A stretch of 64,000 nt of DNA from Turritopsis dohrnii (lineage: Eukaryota > Cnidaria > Hydrozoa > Anthoathecata > Oceaniidae): the NCBI GenBank assembly GCA_027922465.2, contig BQMF02000001.1:2852001-2916000 (forward strand). The letters are read 5' to 3'. Position 1 is the stretch's first letter, and the number at the start of each line of letters is the position of its first letter. The translations under genes and the position numbers were made by a program. The notes under the pieces are model-generated. The model did not search any database and was not told the DNA's origin. It was given only the letters and a program-made list of their open reading frames with translations. Shown piece by piece: positions 47,091 through 58,309 of the stretch.

Positions 47091-47937
47091 TAACCTGAAA
47101 TGAAAATGAAATGAAAAGAGAATTTTGAACCAAATATTCAAACAATTCATTATTTACAATTTAGACAAAATGGCCCATATATTAATTAGGCTGTGCTGAT
47201 TAGGAATTTGCTGTTCATTTTTCACAATTTGTTCAAGAAGGGAAAATTTGGGCCTAGGTGCACTAAATTTTCAAATCTTCAACTTCAAATTTTCACTTGC
47301 ATTGACTTGACTATGCAGAGTATTACTACAAATGAGGACCTATGTATTGGTCATCACCGAAAAATCAAGTTTTACACTTTTGATCAAAGTGTACAAATTG
47401 ACCCCCATTGTCGAAATTGTCACCATAGATTTGTTCTTAGTGGAAATCTAAGCACTTTTAGAATTTGGTAAAAAGCAAATGCACTTTTGGGTTCATATAT
47501 GATGAACAAAGGATTCCCAATTTCCAAATTGTCCTTCATGCACATTTTCACGAAAATCGAAGAACGAAAATCGAATGTTTGACTAAAAGAAATTGGACAA
47601 ATCATTGCCAAAAGCCTGAGCGATAAAATCATCATGGAAATTGGTTATTGACGTAATCTGAAGACTTACAAAAGTGTTTGGTAAATCTTCTTCCTTAACT
47701 ATCAAAAAGCGATGATTGAACAGAGAGACTTAAGTAAACCACGGTGGGATTTATTTCCACCATCAATCAAATCTAAAAAAAAGCTAATAAAAGCTAAATA
47801 TTACTATTACTGTTACTATTGAGTTCCTCCAAGTTTTAATTACTAATCTGGAAGAAAATAACTCTTAATACGTATTAGTAGTGTATACATAATCATTTGG
47901 TGAACTTGAAGTGCTGTCATTTCATTTCATTATGTGA

Positions 47938-48085
47938 TTTAGTTTTTATTCCCTAACTCGAAAAACATAAGGCAAATTAAAAATTCCGAGTTACTAACTC
48001 GGAACACGTGTAGCAAATAAAATTTTCCGAGTTGATAACTCGAGAAAAATTAAAATTTAAGAATTTCCGAGTTAGTAACTCCAGG
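47938..48085 (+). repeat. Palindrome family B, copy 3
   Basis: GTGATTTAGTTTTTATTCCC, TAACTCGAAAAACATAAGG, then CCGAGTTACTAACTCGG and CCGAGTTGATAACTCGAG. Collinear with 3516-3730. Confidence 0.75.
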
Positions 48086-48094
48086 GATATGTTA

Positions 48095-48526
48095 GGGGCT
48101 GTTTATATGGAAGCCGAGCCAGCCCGTTTGCAGGGCTAGCCCTTTAGCCGAGATCTCGCCTTCATGGTAATTTAAAAGTAATTAAGAATTTTGTTTATAT
48201 GAACAGGAGGGCTGGCCCGCTTGCCGAGATCTCGGATATTTTACCCGAGATCTCGGCAAGCGGGCTGAAAAAAATCCCATGTAAACAGTCTCAGGTGAGC
48301 CAGCCCGGCAAACGGGCTAGCCTCATTACAAATACACAGATTTTGATTGGCTTAAAATTTGCAAATCTTTCTTTCTGACGCTTAAATTTTCCCGCTTGGT
48401 TTGCATGAAAAAGAGGTCAGCCCGTTTGCAGGGCCAGCCCGCTTCAAATAAACAGAAAAAATTTCCAGCCCGGCTAAAGGGCTAGCCCTGCAAACGGGCT
48501 GGCTCGGCTTCCATATAAACAGCCCC
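48095..48526. mobile_element. 432-bp MITE with long GGGGCTGTTTATATGGAAGCC arms and TA duplication
   Basis: The outer 55 or more bases are inverted copies: GGGGCTGTTTATATGGAAGC / GCTTCCATATAAACAGCCCC, continuing through GAGCCAGCCCGTTTGCAGGG. A second inner palindrome CCGAGATCTCGG and GAGATCTCGGCAAGCGGGCT repeats these motifs. TA sits at 48093-48094 and 48527-48528. The sequence flanking it appears uninterrupted at 62741-62785, showing an empty site. Confidence 0.9.
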
Positions 48527-48529
48527 TAA

Positions 48530-50560
48530 GAGCGTAGCTGGATGCAGAGCGAGATTCAACAAACTAAAATGTTCATTGAATTTCTTTTGTTTTAAGAAAA
48601 CAAAGACGGTCCAATGTGTGTTGTCAAAAATGGCTGGCTGGCTGCTTCAGTTTTCCTTACTATGTTTGTCTATTTTCATATGATTTTGCATTTTCAGTAA
48701 GCTTTTTTCTATGAGTAACTTGCAGTCATGTTTTTGTTTTAAGATTGCGCATGAAATATTTAAAAAAAAAAAAAAAACTTTCTAAAATACTTCAATGAGT
48801 GGCAAGAGGAGACAATGACTGTGCTAGGGACACAAACACATATAGCAGAGTTTTGAAAATATTAGAATTATACTGGTGATTACTGTTCTTGCTTATTGTT
48901 TCGTCCGAAAATCGTTAACATATGTTTCGATTCTACAAATAGGAAGATACAAACAAACCGAACGAATATAAACTAGCATAAACTAATAAAAAGTATATTT
49001 ACATCGTGACGTGTGCATTTAACAATGCATAATAGCCACACTTTGTCCGTTCTGTTCAATTGTCCCAGATTCGTTATTGCAATGTCCAAGGTTCGTTATA
49101 TTGCAATGCCCAATGTAACGTTCAATTCAATTTTTATCAATTAACTAAAACGACAAATAGTATTTCATGTATAAAACACTTATACAAATCAATGATATAA
49201 ATTCCTGATTTGATATTGTCTATATATTAATAGCCGATTCTCTGTCTGTCTGTCTGTTTGTTTGTCTGTCACGCAAAATGGTAGATTGAGTTGTGAGCGA
49301 AATTATTTCTTTTTTTGTGTGCAACGTGAGTTCGAAGCAAATACATTGCAACCCCAATCGAACGTGACTTTTTTTGGCTGATGAACTAATAGGAATAACG
49401 TTTTGTTTTTATCATTATTGTTAGTTTTATATTCCACGTTAACTTGGCTTTGAAAACAGTACATCAACTAAATATAAAGAAACTAACTGATTAAACATTT
49501 TGGACAAAAAGCAGCAGTGGCAGAACGTGGCAGCATATGTTCGGTTTGCCTGACTCTTGCCTGACTGTCTGAGACGGGTGAACTTTTTTTTCGAGCAATC
49601 AAAATGTTTAAAAACCAATAGGTAAAAAAAGAGTATTATATCAAAACAAATTTTTTTTTTTTTTCTTGCTTTTCTTTTAACAAATTAATTTCTTCTTTTA
49701 ATTGTTAAGCGTTCTGATCGAACGTTTTTTATTCTATTTATTCATTTAGCACGTGCCTTTTTTCTCTCCTCCGTCGTGATGTTTTTAAGAAGAGAAACTA
49801 TTTCCCCCTTACGTTTGATAGCACCCATGTTAGAGTGCGTAATTTTTTTAAAACAAAAGCTAATAAAAAGTTGAAGTTTTCTCTCTCTACATTTTGAGTG
49901 TATTGTTACACTGATAAAAGATTGGTTTTATCAGAGGTTGTGACTTCGAATATGCTTCTGGTTGAACACAAGTTGTACGAGCCGTTTATAAGGAAATTTG
50001 ACGTTTATTGATACAGTGATACAGAGCAGGTGGACATGGGCGGCGAGCGACGCCGCCTTGGCGGCTAGTATATATAATTATTCTTTTAATAATAACTAAT
50101 AAAGTGCATAATGGTAGGCTAGCTACCCTTTTATTGAGGTTATAATCTGCATTACAGTGCATTCCTTCATTCATCAAGCTTGAGCCATTGTTATTTTATT
50201 TGAATGGAATTGAAGACTGTTTGTCCAATAAACTGAATTTTTTGTAAGCAAACAGTGCGCAGTGGTTGTGTTGATCATCCCAGCTTAGAACGGTATGTTC
50301 AATGAAAGAAAGTTAATTGTTGTCAAGTCAGATATGATACTGGCAATGCGTGAAAATACAAGATGACGTATAAGAGAGAATAGACCTCGATATTATTCCT
50401 GAACAAGTGTTATCAAAGAGACAAAAATGCTGATTTTGGAGTTTTATTTTTCAGTTATGGGTGAATATATACTTTTGTGTTGATAAAAATTGCCTGCACA
50501 ATACAGAAAATATATTCTCATGTAAAAAATAACAAAAATGCTATTAATCGTCACTTCCTT
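48530..50560 (+). repeat. Long dispersed repeat E, plus copy (with 49231-50068 insert)
   Basis: AGCGTAGCTGGATGCAGAGC, CATATGATTTTGCATTTTCA, AGGAGACAATGACTGTG and later GGGTGAATATATACTTTTGT are found inverted at 61440-62785 in mirrored order. The plus copy is longer because a 1.3-kb stretch lies between its halves. No coding sequence recognised. Confidence 0.8.
49231..50068 (+). mobile_element. Possible Helitron-like element, (GTCT)n start and hairpin-CTAG end
   Basis: Starts TAGCCGATTCTCTGTCTGTC and ends GGGCGGCGAGCGACGCCGCC, TTGGCGGCTAG. A GC-rich hairpin a few bases before CTAG fits a Helitron 3' end, but the 5' end is not a clean TC. A 276-bp inverted copy with the same ends is at 51914-52189. 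No coding sequence. Confidence 0.5.
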
Positions 50561-50624
50561 TAATGAACAATAAACAAACACATGGTTTCAAACTCATTTT
50601 TGCTTGGCCTAAAAAATGTGTTAA

Positions 50625-51428
50625 TTACGGTAGCAGCGTAAGCGAATACCGTATTAAAACACCCTTGGACTCCTACTACTACTACTCCGGCCGAAACGGC
50701 AGTTTTTAGCCTACGATTTAGAGTATGCGAGTCCCCACTAAAAACTCAATATACATTCTAATGAACGAACGCAGCCTTTTGAATTTTCGAAGGTTTTCAA
50801 TCACATACATTTAAAATACGTTTTCTTTGATATTTTATCACTTAATTGATGAAGGAATGGATATTAATCAAATAGGTCTACATAAAACTGGGACTTTTAG
50901 TTACTTTTATGGTACTGAATCAATGAACTTTGGCACTTGAAAATGGATATGTTTTTCGTGTCAAAAGCACAGATCAGACTTTCTTATTACTTTCTACGTT
51001 TGTTAGCTATCTGTTCTGTCTTTGAACATCGAGGTTTTCAAAAATCGAGTTAAAAAAAGGCAGTTATCTGTTTGAATTCATTTCAAAAAATTATAATTCA
51101 AAACATACATTTTTTTTTCGAAGAAACGCGTTTTTTTTTTCTACATAAGCTCTTATAAAAAAAACGTACGTTATAAACAGCTCATGCATGTATAATTCTT
51201 TTGTCTTCTAATAAATTAAATTGCTGGTGTGTTGCGATTAGACCCTATTTACACGAGTTAGTAATTTTAAACATTATAATATCGTTTATGCCTGTTTTCC
51301 ACCAGTAAGATATCTCAAGAAATAACGTTTACAGAACGTTTAAGAACTTTAAGTAAAATTTCAAATTTAAAAGTATTCTTGTGGCAAGTACTGTTGCTGC
51401 TACCGTTTTGCGCCATCTGGCTCTTGTT
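50625..51428 (+). mobile_element. Microsatellite-bearing repeat family D, 804-bp copy
   Basis: TTACGGTAGCAGCGTAAGCG at the left, TACTACTACTACT run, then GGCCGAAACGGCAG and an interior shared with the 36.6-38.1 kb copy but without its Harbinger insert. Right end GCGCCATCTGGCTCTTGTT. Confidence 0.85.
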
Positions 51429-51769
51429 TTCTCTGAAACGTGGTATATCCTCCTGTATATCGTACTGTATTGTGTTATTTCATTGTATTTTACATATTAT
51501 TGTCTATTCTAAATTTTAGATTTTTTTCAAAATCCCTATCTTGTCGCTTTGAATACTATTCCGCGTATAGCTAGGATAAAATACAAGTCAAACAAAAGTT
51601 TGCGCGATTTATTTCACGTCTTTTCATTGGTTGAAAACGTCGCTTTCAAGCAAATTTCATTGGCGAAAAGAAACAATCACATACATTCCTGAAATTCCTG
51701 ACAACACGCATAGAACATAGCAAAATCTATCGCTCTGCATCCAAGTACGCTTTAACGTATCCCTGGTAA

Positions 51770-51895
51770 CTCGGAAAAAATAAAACAAAGAAAAACTTTC
51801 GAGTTAGTTACTCGAGAAAAGCAAATAATTAAGAATTTTCGAGTTACTAACTCGGTTTGTGACGTCATAATGCGTAACTCAGTTTGGTATCTAAT
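51770..51895 (+). repeat. Palindrome family B, copy 4 (partial)
   Basis: TAACTCGGAAAAAATAAAAC, CGAGTTAGTTACTCGAG, CGAGTTACTAACTCGG and GTGACGTCATAATGCGTAAC, as in the 3.7-kb copy. Adjoins a fragment of repeat E (GCTCTGCATCCAAGTACGCT). Confidence 0.7.
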
Positions 51896-51913
51896 TCCGT
51901 GAAATAGAAATAA

Positions 51914-52189
51914 CTAGCGGACAAGGCGGCGTCGATCGCCGCCCATGTTCAGCCTGCGTTGTGTCATCTCCCTAAAAGTTCACGAAAAATGGAACTAAGG
52001 AATTGACAATGGAAAGTGTGACCATATTGTGGAGCTCGAAATTCTGAGCATGTATAGGATCATATGTCTATGACGCACCGTTTCGGAGATATCGTCGATC
52101 AAAAGTTTTGATGACGTCATAGAGTCCCGTCCCCAAATATTTTGTCCAAATTTTTTCAGACAGACAAATAGACAAACAGAGAATCGGAT
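51914..52189 (-). mobile_element. Short inverted copy of the hairpin-CTAG element
   Basis: CTAGCGGACAAGGCGGCGTC at the left, ACAAACAGAGAATCGGATA at the right. The tips match 49231-50068; the interior is mostly different. Confidence 0.55.
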
Positions 52190-52204
52190 ATTAATGTTAT
52201 TACT

Positions 52205-52390
52205 AGTAACACGGGTAAAATGTTTTTTACCGAGTTTAACTTCGAAAAGGATGTGTCAAATTCGCCTTTCCCGTGTGCGAAATCCGTGACGAAAATTTCC
52301 AGTCGCGATTTCGTGATTTAATGTTTCGTCGCGTTTTTTTGATACGGGATTTCCACACATTCTTTTCAAGATTAAAGCAGTAAAAAACGT
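52205..52390 (+). repeat. Dispersed repeat F, plus copy
   Basis: ACCGAGTTTAACTTCGAAAA, GGATGTGTCAAATTCGCC and CCCGTGTGCGAAATCCGTGA match 63560-63670 in inverse orientation. Function unknown. Confidence 0.65.
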
Positions 52391-52924
52391 TTACGCGAGT
52401 TGCTATATATAGATAAATGAATAACGTTATTGGATTTCTGCGAAAGCATGAAATACTTTAAAGCCGGCTTTGTTTTTTTTTTCTGCTTTCCAAGATAGCG
52501 GTTTTTTTGAAATCTCGTGCGAATGTTTACACGAAACCAAAGTCACGCATTTCAGTCGAAGAAACTCACAACAACGAACCATAAGGATCCGAAAGGATCT
52601 TTAGTCAGTATTGAATGGATTTAATTTAAAACTGAAGATGAAGAATAACATCTCTAGCAGTAATATATGAGTTGCATACGACAAATCATGTGGAAGGAAA
52701 AGAAATTATTCATATTACTCGAGTCATTAACTCCTATTCAACCAAGCGTTAATTGATCATTATTGATTTAATTGCGCGGTTTCAAGGTAAAATCGATTAT
52801 TATTATTCCTCCAAAATTTATTTTTCTATTAAAAAGGTCATGCATTTAGAGAGAACAAGCAGAAGCGCATGCGCAGTAACTACAAATAATTAAAGCCTTT
52901 CAAAATTGAGAATTTCCTCTCACA

Positions 52925-53570
52925 TTGTATTGTAGCGTAAGGTTCGTGAACGAGGAGTTAGCCAACACCATCCAAGATGCTGTAAGGAAGGCAGTTGGCG
53001 AAGTTATGGAAACACAACACACTTCCAAGGATAAAATGAGAGATAGATTGGAAAGAAAACGGAAGCACGACAACATTTCGTTTGATAACGCTGAAAATAA
53101 AGATCAGTACCAGCATAAAAGAGACGTTCTGGAAACCCTCGACGAGGTAGACAGTCAGTTAGAAGACAAGAACATCGAAGAAGCTAAAAGAGCATCGGAA
53201 AAGGGTAAGAAGCTCTTAGAACTTAGAATGAAATGTGTACGAATCGCCGATAAGGAGGGTCGGTTAACTGTGAAGCACTTTGTTAACGGCGAATTAGTAT
53301 CTGACGACGGACAAGAAAAACGGTCAAAAAGGGCTATCCGTTCTGCTACATATTCGAGAGAGAAGTATTTCAAAAAGCCCAGGCAAACTTTTTCTAACCC
53401 ACAGAACTCTAAAGATGAAAAAAGCGTATGACGATAAGAGAAGGATGGATGATGTTATTTGCTATAAGTGCATGAAGGTCGGTCACTATTTGACCCACTG
53501 TCCTTTTCCTCCAAGTCGTGAGCAACGAAAAGTGCCCAGGATTGAAACGAATAGACGTTGAAACTTTATT
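52925..53570 (+). pseudogene. DIRS gag-like ORF with CCHC zinc knuckle
   Basis: Open from 52925; first ATG in frame at about 53006. Highly charged, coiled-coil-like (RDVLETLDEVDSQLEDKNIE). A frame slip near 53425 precedes CYKCMKVGHYLTHC, a C-x2-C-x4-H-x4-C knuckle, and PFPPSREQRK. Likely nucleic-acid-binding structural protein of the element. Confidence 0.75.
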
Positions 53571-53689
53571 ATTTGGATAAGAACAAATATTACATTGAGT
53601 TACGAAACTTTAACTATAAAAAGCTAAACGATTTATATTTTAATTTCTATTGACTTTGTGTTTTCTACTTACATTAGAACCCAGCAGGC

Positions 53690-54870
53690 ACCCAACGTTT
53701 ATTTAACGTTAGTCTAACGTTGATTCTAGGTTTAACGTTACCAACGTAAAATCAACGTTATTTCAACGTTAACTACTTACGTTAGTATAACGTTAGAAAG
53801 TTACATCAGAACAACGTTAAATTTCGTTAATTTACGTTATACTAACGTTAGTGTTACGTTATTTTTTACGTTGTGGTAACGTTAGTGGTTGGTTAGAATG
53901 GAAGTCTTTTTTTAATTAGTATAACGTTAAATACTTACGTTAGTATAACGTTAGATACCTACGTTAGTATAACGTTAAATACTTACGTTAGTATAACGTT
54001 AGAAAGTTACATCAGGACAACGTTAAATTTCGTTAATTTACGTTATACTAACGTTAGTGTTACGTTATTTTTTACGTTGTGGTAACGTTGGTGGTTGGTT
54101 AAAATGGAAGTCTTCTTTTAATTAGTATAACGTTAAATACTTACGTTAGTATAACGTTAAATACTTACGTTAGTATAACGTTAGATACTTACGTTAGTAT
54201 AACGTTAGATACTTACGTTAGTATAACGTTAAATACTTACGTTAGTATAACGTTAGATACTTACGTTAGTATAACGTTAAATACTTACGTTAGTATTACG
54301 TTAGAAAGTTACTTCAGGACAACGTTAAATTTCGTTAATTTACGTTATACTAACGTTAGTGTTACGTTATTTTTTACGTTGTGGTAACGTTAGTGGTTGG
54401 TTAGAATGGATAGCATGAATTTCCGTTGATTTTCATTTATTGCAATTTGCCGTAACCACAAGCATTCGTTTAACACCTTCACTTATATTTGTTTCTTTTT
54501 CTTCTATTATTAGGCATGCGTAAATATTGTCATAAAAATATACTTTTCTTGTCAATTAAAGATAAACATCAACTTCTATGACTATTCGCTGTTTTCGTCA
54601 TTTTTCTTACTTTGTTGGGATGGACACCGGGATTTGTTTATAATGACTTCAAAAGTCATGACAATGTTATAACATTTTGATGTTGTTAATACAACGTAGA
54701 TTTACGAAATTTAACGTTGTCCTGATGTAACTTTCTAACGTTATACTAACGTAAGTATTTAACGTTATACTAATTAAAAAAAGACTTCCATTCTAACCAA
54801 CCACTAACGTTACCACAACGTAAAAAATAACGTAACACTAACGTTAGTATAACGTTTGGTGCCGGCTGGG
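53690..54870. mobile_element. 1181-bp palindromic element built of ACGTTA repeats
   Basis: Ends CCCAGCAGGCACCCAACGTT and AACGTTTGGTGCCGGCTGGG are inverted. Nearly everything inside is (TTAGTATAACGTTA + ATACTTACG) units. A higher-order block starting GGTTGGTTAGAATGG recurs three times on the left, and about 150 bp of it is inverted at 54705-54870. The core at 54405-54700 is unique and AT-rich. Non-coding. Confidence 0.9.
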
Positions 54871-54874
54871 AAAG

Positions 54875-56095
54875 ATATTGGGAATTTGAGGAGGACGAAC
54901 AAGTCTCAGTTACGGGAAAGATTCAAAAACACGTTTCTTATTGGGAAGAAAATTTAAACGCTCCACCGTTCGTTCTCGACGTAGTCAAAAATGGATACAA
55001 ACTACCATTCATCTCAAAGCCCCCACCATTTTATGCTAACAACAATATTTCTAGTCTGAAGAACAAAGATTTTGTATCAAAATCAATCATAGAACTTCTT
55101 CAAAATGACTGTATTCAAGAAGTCGATTATCTCCCACACTGTGTCAATCCCTAGCTGAACGAAATTCGAAATCGAGACTTGTCCTGGACCTTCGTCTTGC
55201 GAACAAGTACTTGGACGTAACGAAATTTAAATACGAACATTTAAAAACAGTTTATGAATTTATTCAACAAAAACGACTATATGTTTACATTTGACCTGAA
55301 AAGCGGCTATCATCACGTTCCAATTCACAGCGAATATTTTACATATCTGGGTTTCTCGTGGAAGTTTGATGGCAAGCTAAGATAATTTGTCTTTAAAGTT
55401 TTCCCGTTCGGCCTGAGTACCGCTTGTTTCATCTTTACGAAGTTGATGTGCCAACTCGTTAAAAAATGGAGGTCAGAAGGGATTAAAATTGCGATGTATC
55501 TTGAGACGGCATAGAAGGCAATATTCTGAAACCAAGCGCGGTAAAACAACGAAACGTGGTGGTCGCTGATATAATTTCTGCCAGGTTGACTATCAACATC
55601 AAATAGCCATCTTTGGAACCTGAAACAGTAAAACATTGGTTAGGTTTTAAAGTTAACACTGACAAGATGCTTATCTCTGTACCATCACAAAAAATCGAAA
55701 AAGTAATAAGGCTTATTAAGGAAATTTTAATTTTTGACTTTGTCATCACAAGATCCATCGCAAAGGTCGCCGGTTACATCATTTCAATGTCTATCGCCAT
55801 TGGTCCCCTTACAAACCTTTTTACTCGTCAATTGTATAAGTTTATCGAAAGCAGAAATTCCTGGGACGGTTATAGGCCTCTAACATTCGAAGTTAAGAGA
55901 GAATTAAATTTTTGGAAAAACAACCTGGAACGCTCAAACGGATTTGAGTTCAAAACAAAGCCTTTTATTTAGTCGTCTTATTTTTGGCCTTTGCTGACAA
56001 CCAACGGAATAGTTTTTCTACCTTTTGTGAAGCATTATTGGTCAGCGCGGCAGCAGCTGATCTTTCATTAGCATTTGTGTTCGTCCGTCCGTCGT
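54875..56095 (+). pseudogene. DIRS reverse transcriptase/RNase H, multiply frameshifted
   Basis: SYWEENLNAPPFVLDVVKNG, YKLPFISKPPPFYANNN, MFTFDLKSGYHHVPIHSEYF, LGFSWKFDGK and FPFGLSTACFIFTKLM are classic DIRS RT blocks. At the catalytic box the frame slips (MYLE... / DGIEGN), so no YxDD is readable. The thumb continues in the open frame 55613-55972 (HWLGFKVNTDKMLISVP, IAKVAGYIISMSIAIGPLTN). RNase H begins near 55.98 kb and is broken. Confidence 0.85.
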
Positions 56096-56099
56096 CCGT

Positions 56100-56690
56100 C
56101 CATAAATTTTTGTCCCCAGTTGTAGGCTGATACCACTAAAAACACAAGCCTTAATTTTAAGGCTGGAATAGAGGCTATTTGTTGATTGTGGCTTAATTAA
56201 GAATTGTTTATTGATTGATAATTACAACTACTTTATCAGGGTGAGTGCGGCCTCCATAAAAATAAAGAGGAGTTCACGTTCACGTTATTTCTGGAAACAC
56301 AGATTTATAATGCTTATCAGGGAAGAAATGCAATTCTCAATATTATGATCGTTATAAGTGATACTGTGATTATACTGCTGAGTTTCCTTGCTAGTTACTT
56401 ATTGCTGATTTTGTGTTTTGTGTTATTAAATTGGTCAGGAGATATGAGAGCTCTGCTACCTCCAAGCCAAGCAAGGGCCTATGATGCTATTCTTTCGGTC
56501 GAGATTGTCTATTTCGTTTGTTGAAGGTGTCTGAAAAATACTCTCTTCATTCAGGAAGATGGATTCATCTTTCAACGGAGTTATTGGTGGAGATACAAAT
56601 GTTGAAGTTTTCGGATTGTGTATCTCTAAACAAATATAATAGAATGTTACATCATTTCTCTGCTATTGATTTCAAGATGTACAAAAATTA
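56100..56690. other. Inserted block, left part, no gene recognised
   Basis: Begins after (CGTC)n at 56.07-56.10 kb. ATTCTTTCGGTCGAGA near 56490 recurs inverted near 57255-57275 (TCTCGACCGAGAGAATG), bracketing the THAP gene. These may be the ends of a small transposon. Confidence 0.4.
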
Positions 56691-56692
56691 TG

Positions 56693-57134
56693 TCACTCAC
56701 TAATATTTGACATATCATTCAATATACGTCTTTTCTGCAGCCTTTCATGTCGTTTTACTCGCTGGATGTCACCACTACCAGTAGAACTACCATGTTTTGA
56801 TAAGTTTTTGCTGGGAACAAAGTCAGGATGTAGAGCATCATTTACCTTTTTACCTAAAAATACAGAGATTACATTAAACTTCTCCCCTTATAGATCACAA
56901 AATGTAAGTGAAGAAGGTAAACCTACCAGTTACAAAATGGTCTGAGCATACATAATGATAACAACTTTTAGGTGTCCATCTTTCATCATTTTCTTGATTA
57001 GTAGCAGATTTTCTACTTATCGCAGCAAGCCACTTATCTTTTCTATCTTGATCTTTCGGGAAAATAAAGAAATTTTTATCTGGATTCTTTCTTTGGTTGT
57101 TAGAACAACCGTGTACAGCACAAGATTTTGGCAT
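56693..57134 (-). CDS. Small THAP-domain protein, two exons
   Basis: Exon 1 57134-56927, exon 2 56853-56693; the donor GTAGGT and acceptor TTTTTAG join in frame. About 122 residues. THAP (C2CH) zinc finger: MPKSCAVHGCSNN, FFIFPKDQDRKDKWLAAI, then YHYVCSDHFVTG, and across the intron ALHPDFVPS, matching the terminal AVPxxF-like motif. The protein ends shortly after a basic tail (QRVKRHERLQKRR). THAP fingers bind DNA. No catalytic domain follows, so it is either a domesticated or truncated transposase N-terminus. It lies inside the block that interrupts the DIRS element. Confidence 0.7.
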
Positions 57135-57350
57135 TTTCAAAATATTTTTCCAATAGTTCCACCCTCTCTCAACTAATGTTTTCCCCCAACTCAAGATGGT
57201 AGCAATGTTGCTTTGTTAATCGTAACTAGCGAAAGAGACGGTGCCGAAATTCTCGACCGAGAGAATGATGATATGCTTTCCCTTACATAATGTTGATGTT
57301 ATTTTTTGTAATCTGTTATATAGTTACATCCGTCAACTTAGAAGAGTTTT

Positions 57351-57379
57351 CAATGTGTGTGTGTGTGTGTGTGTGTGTA
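57351..57379 (+). repeat. (GT)n microsatellite
   Basis: About 14 GT units. Confidence 0.9.
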
Positions 57380-57479
57380 GAAATCTATAGTCACCCAAAC
57401 AGACAACATCTCCAAAGTGTATATAAGACATTTTATAGTTACTTCTGTGTGGTGAAGGTGCATTTGTGTGCTACTTAAA

Positions 57480-58300
57480 ATTGAATTAATCAACAATATT
57501 TTGTGTTAGTTGTAATGTAATGCACTTATTATCAAGCAATGGACGCATAATGTTTACAAACTCTAATTATCACTTGAAATCCGGAAATGTCTATTTATTC
57601 AGTATATATTTCAATGATGAACAAATTCCCTATGAAATCATTATAAGTTTATTTTTTATTTCTTTCATAGTCTTGTCTTGTCACTCATGTTTCGTATGAT
57701 CTTTTATGTTTTCATGTATGTAAAAAATTATTATTCACCATAGATAAATTTCATTTTTTCATTTTTTTAAATCGAAAGCTTTTGCGAATTTGTTGTTGTT
57801 TTTTAAGTTTTATTCTGTTTATCTGCTTGGCCAGCAATCTCTTATTTTCTTATTCTCAAATAATAAGCAGTTGTTTTGCTTACTTTTTTATTTTCAATGA
57901 AGTACAACAGAAATGTGTGAAAGACACATTGTCACGCATTACGAACACAGTATTTTTTTAATATTGTCATAAATTTTTAATGATCTATAGTCATTCCTTT
58001 TCGGAATCATCTGCATAGGGAGAGGTTTACTTTTGAACTTTTTGTGATCATATAACACAAGGTCTGCATAAAATCTTTTGAAGTATATATATATACTCAA
58101 AAACAGCTTATTTGAAGACTTAGTAACTTATTTTGACTTTAATACAAACTTTTTTAATCGAAATCAGATTTGTATTCACTTCAATTGAAAAAAAAAATCA
58201 TATTTTGTTTGGAAAAGATCTCTTATAAGTTACTTTAGAGAAAACCCCTACATGAAAGTCTTTTTATATAAACTTAATTATACATATTCAGGTATATATA
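57480..58300. other. AT-rich stretch without genes
   Basis: Nothing recognisable beyond short T runs. Confidence 0.5.
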
Positions 58301-58309
58301 AATAAGACA

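Noticed and set aside
47193..47471. 92-codon plus ORF between the family B palindromes as a transposase
   Set aside because: No DDE, HTH or zinc motif beyond a chance CxxC; too short to support.
53700..54400. Centromeric-type satellite array
   Set aside because: Terminal inverted repeats and a single bounded copy inside a retroelement mark it as an inserted element.
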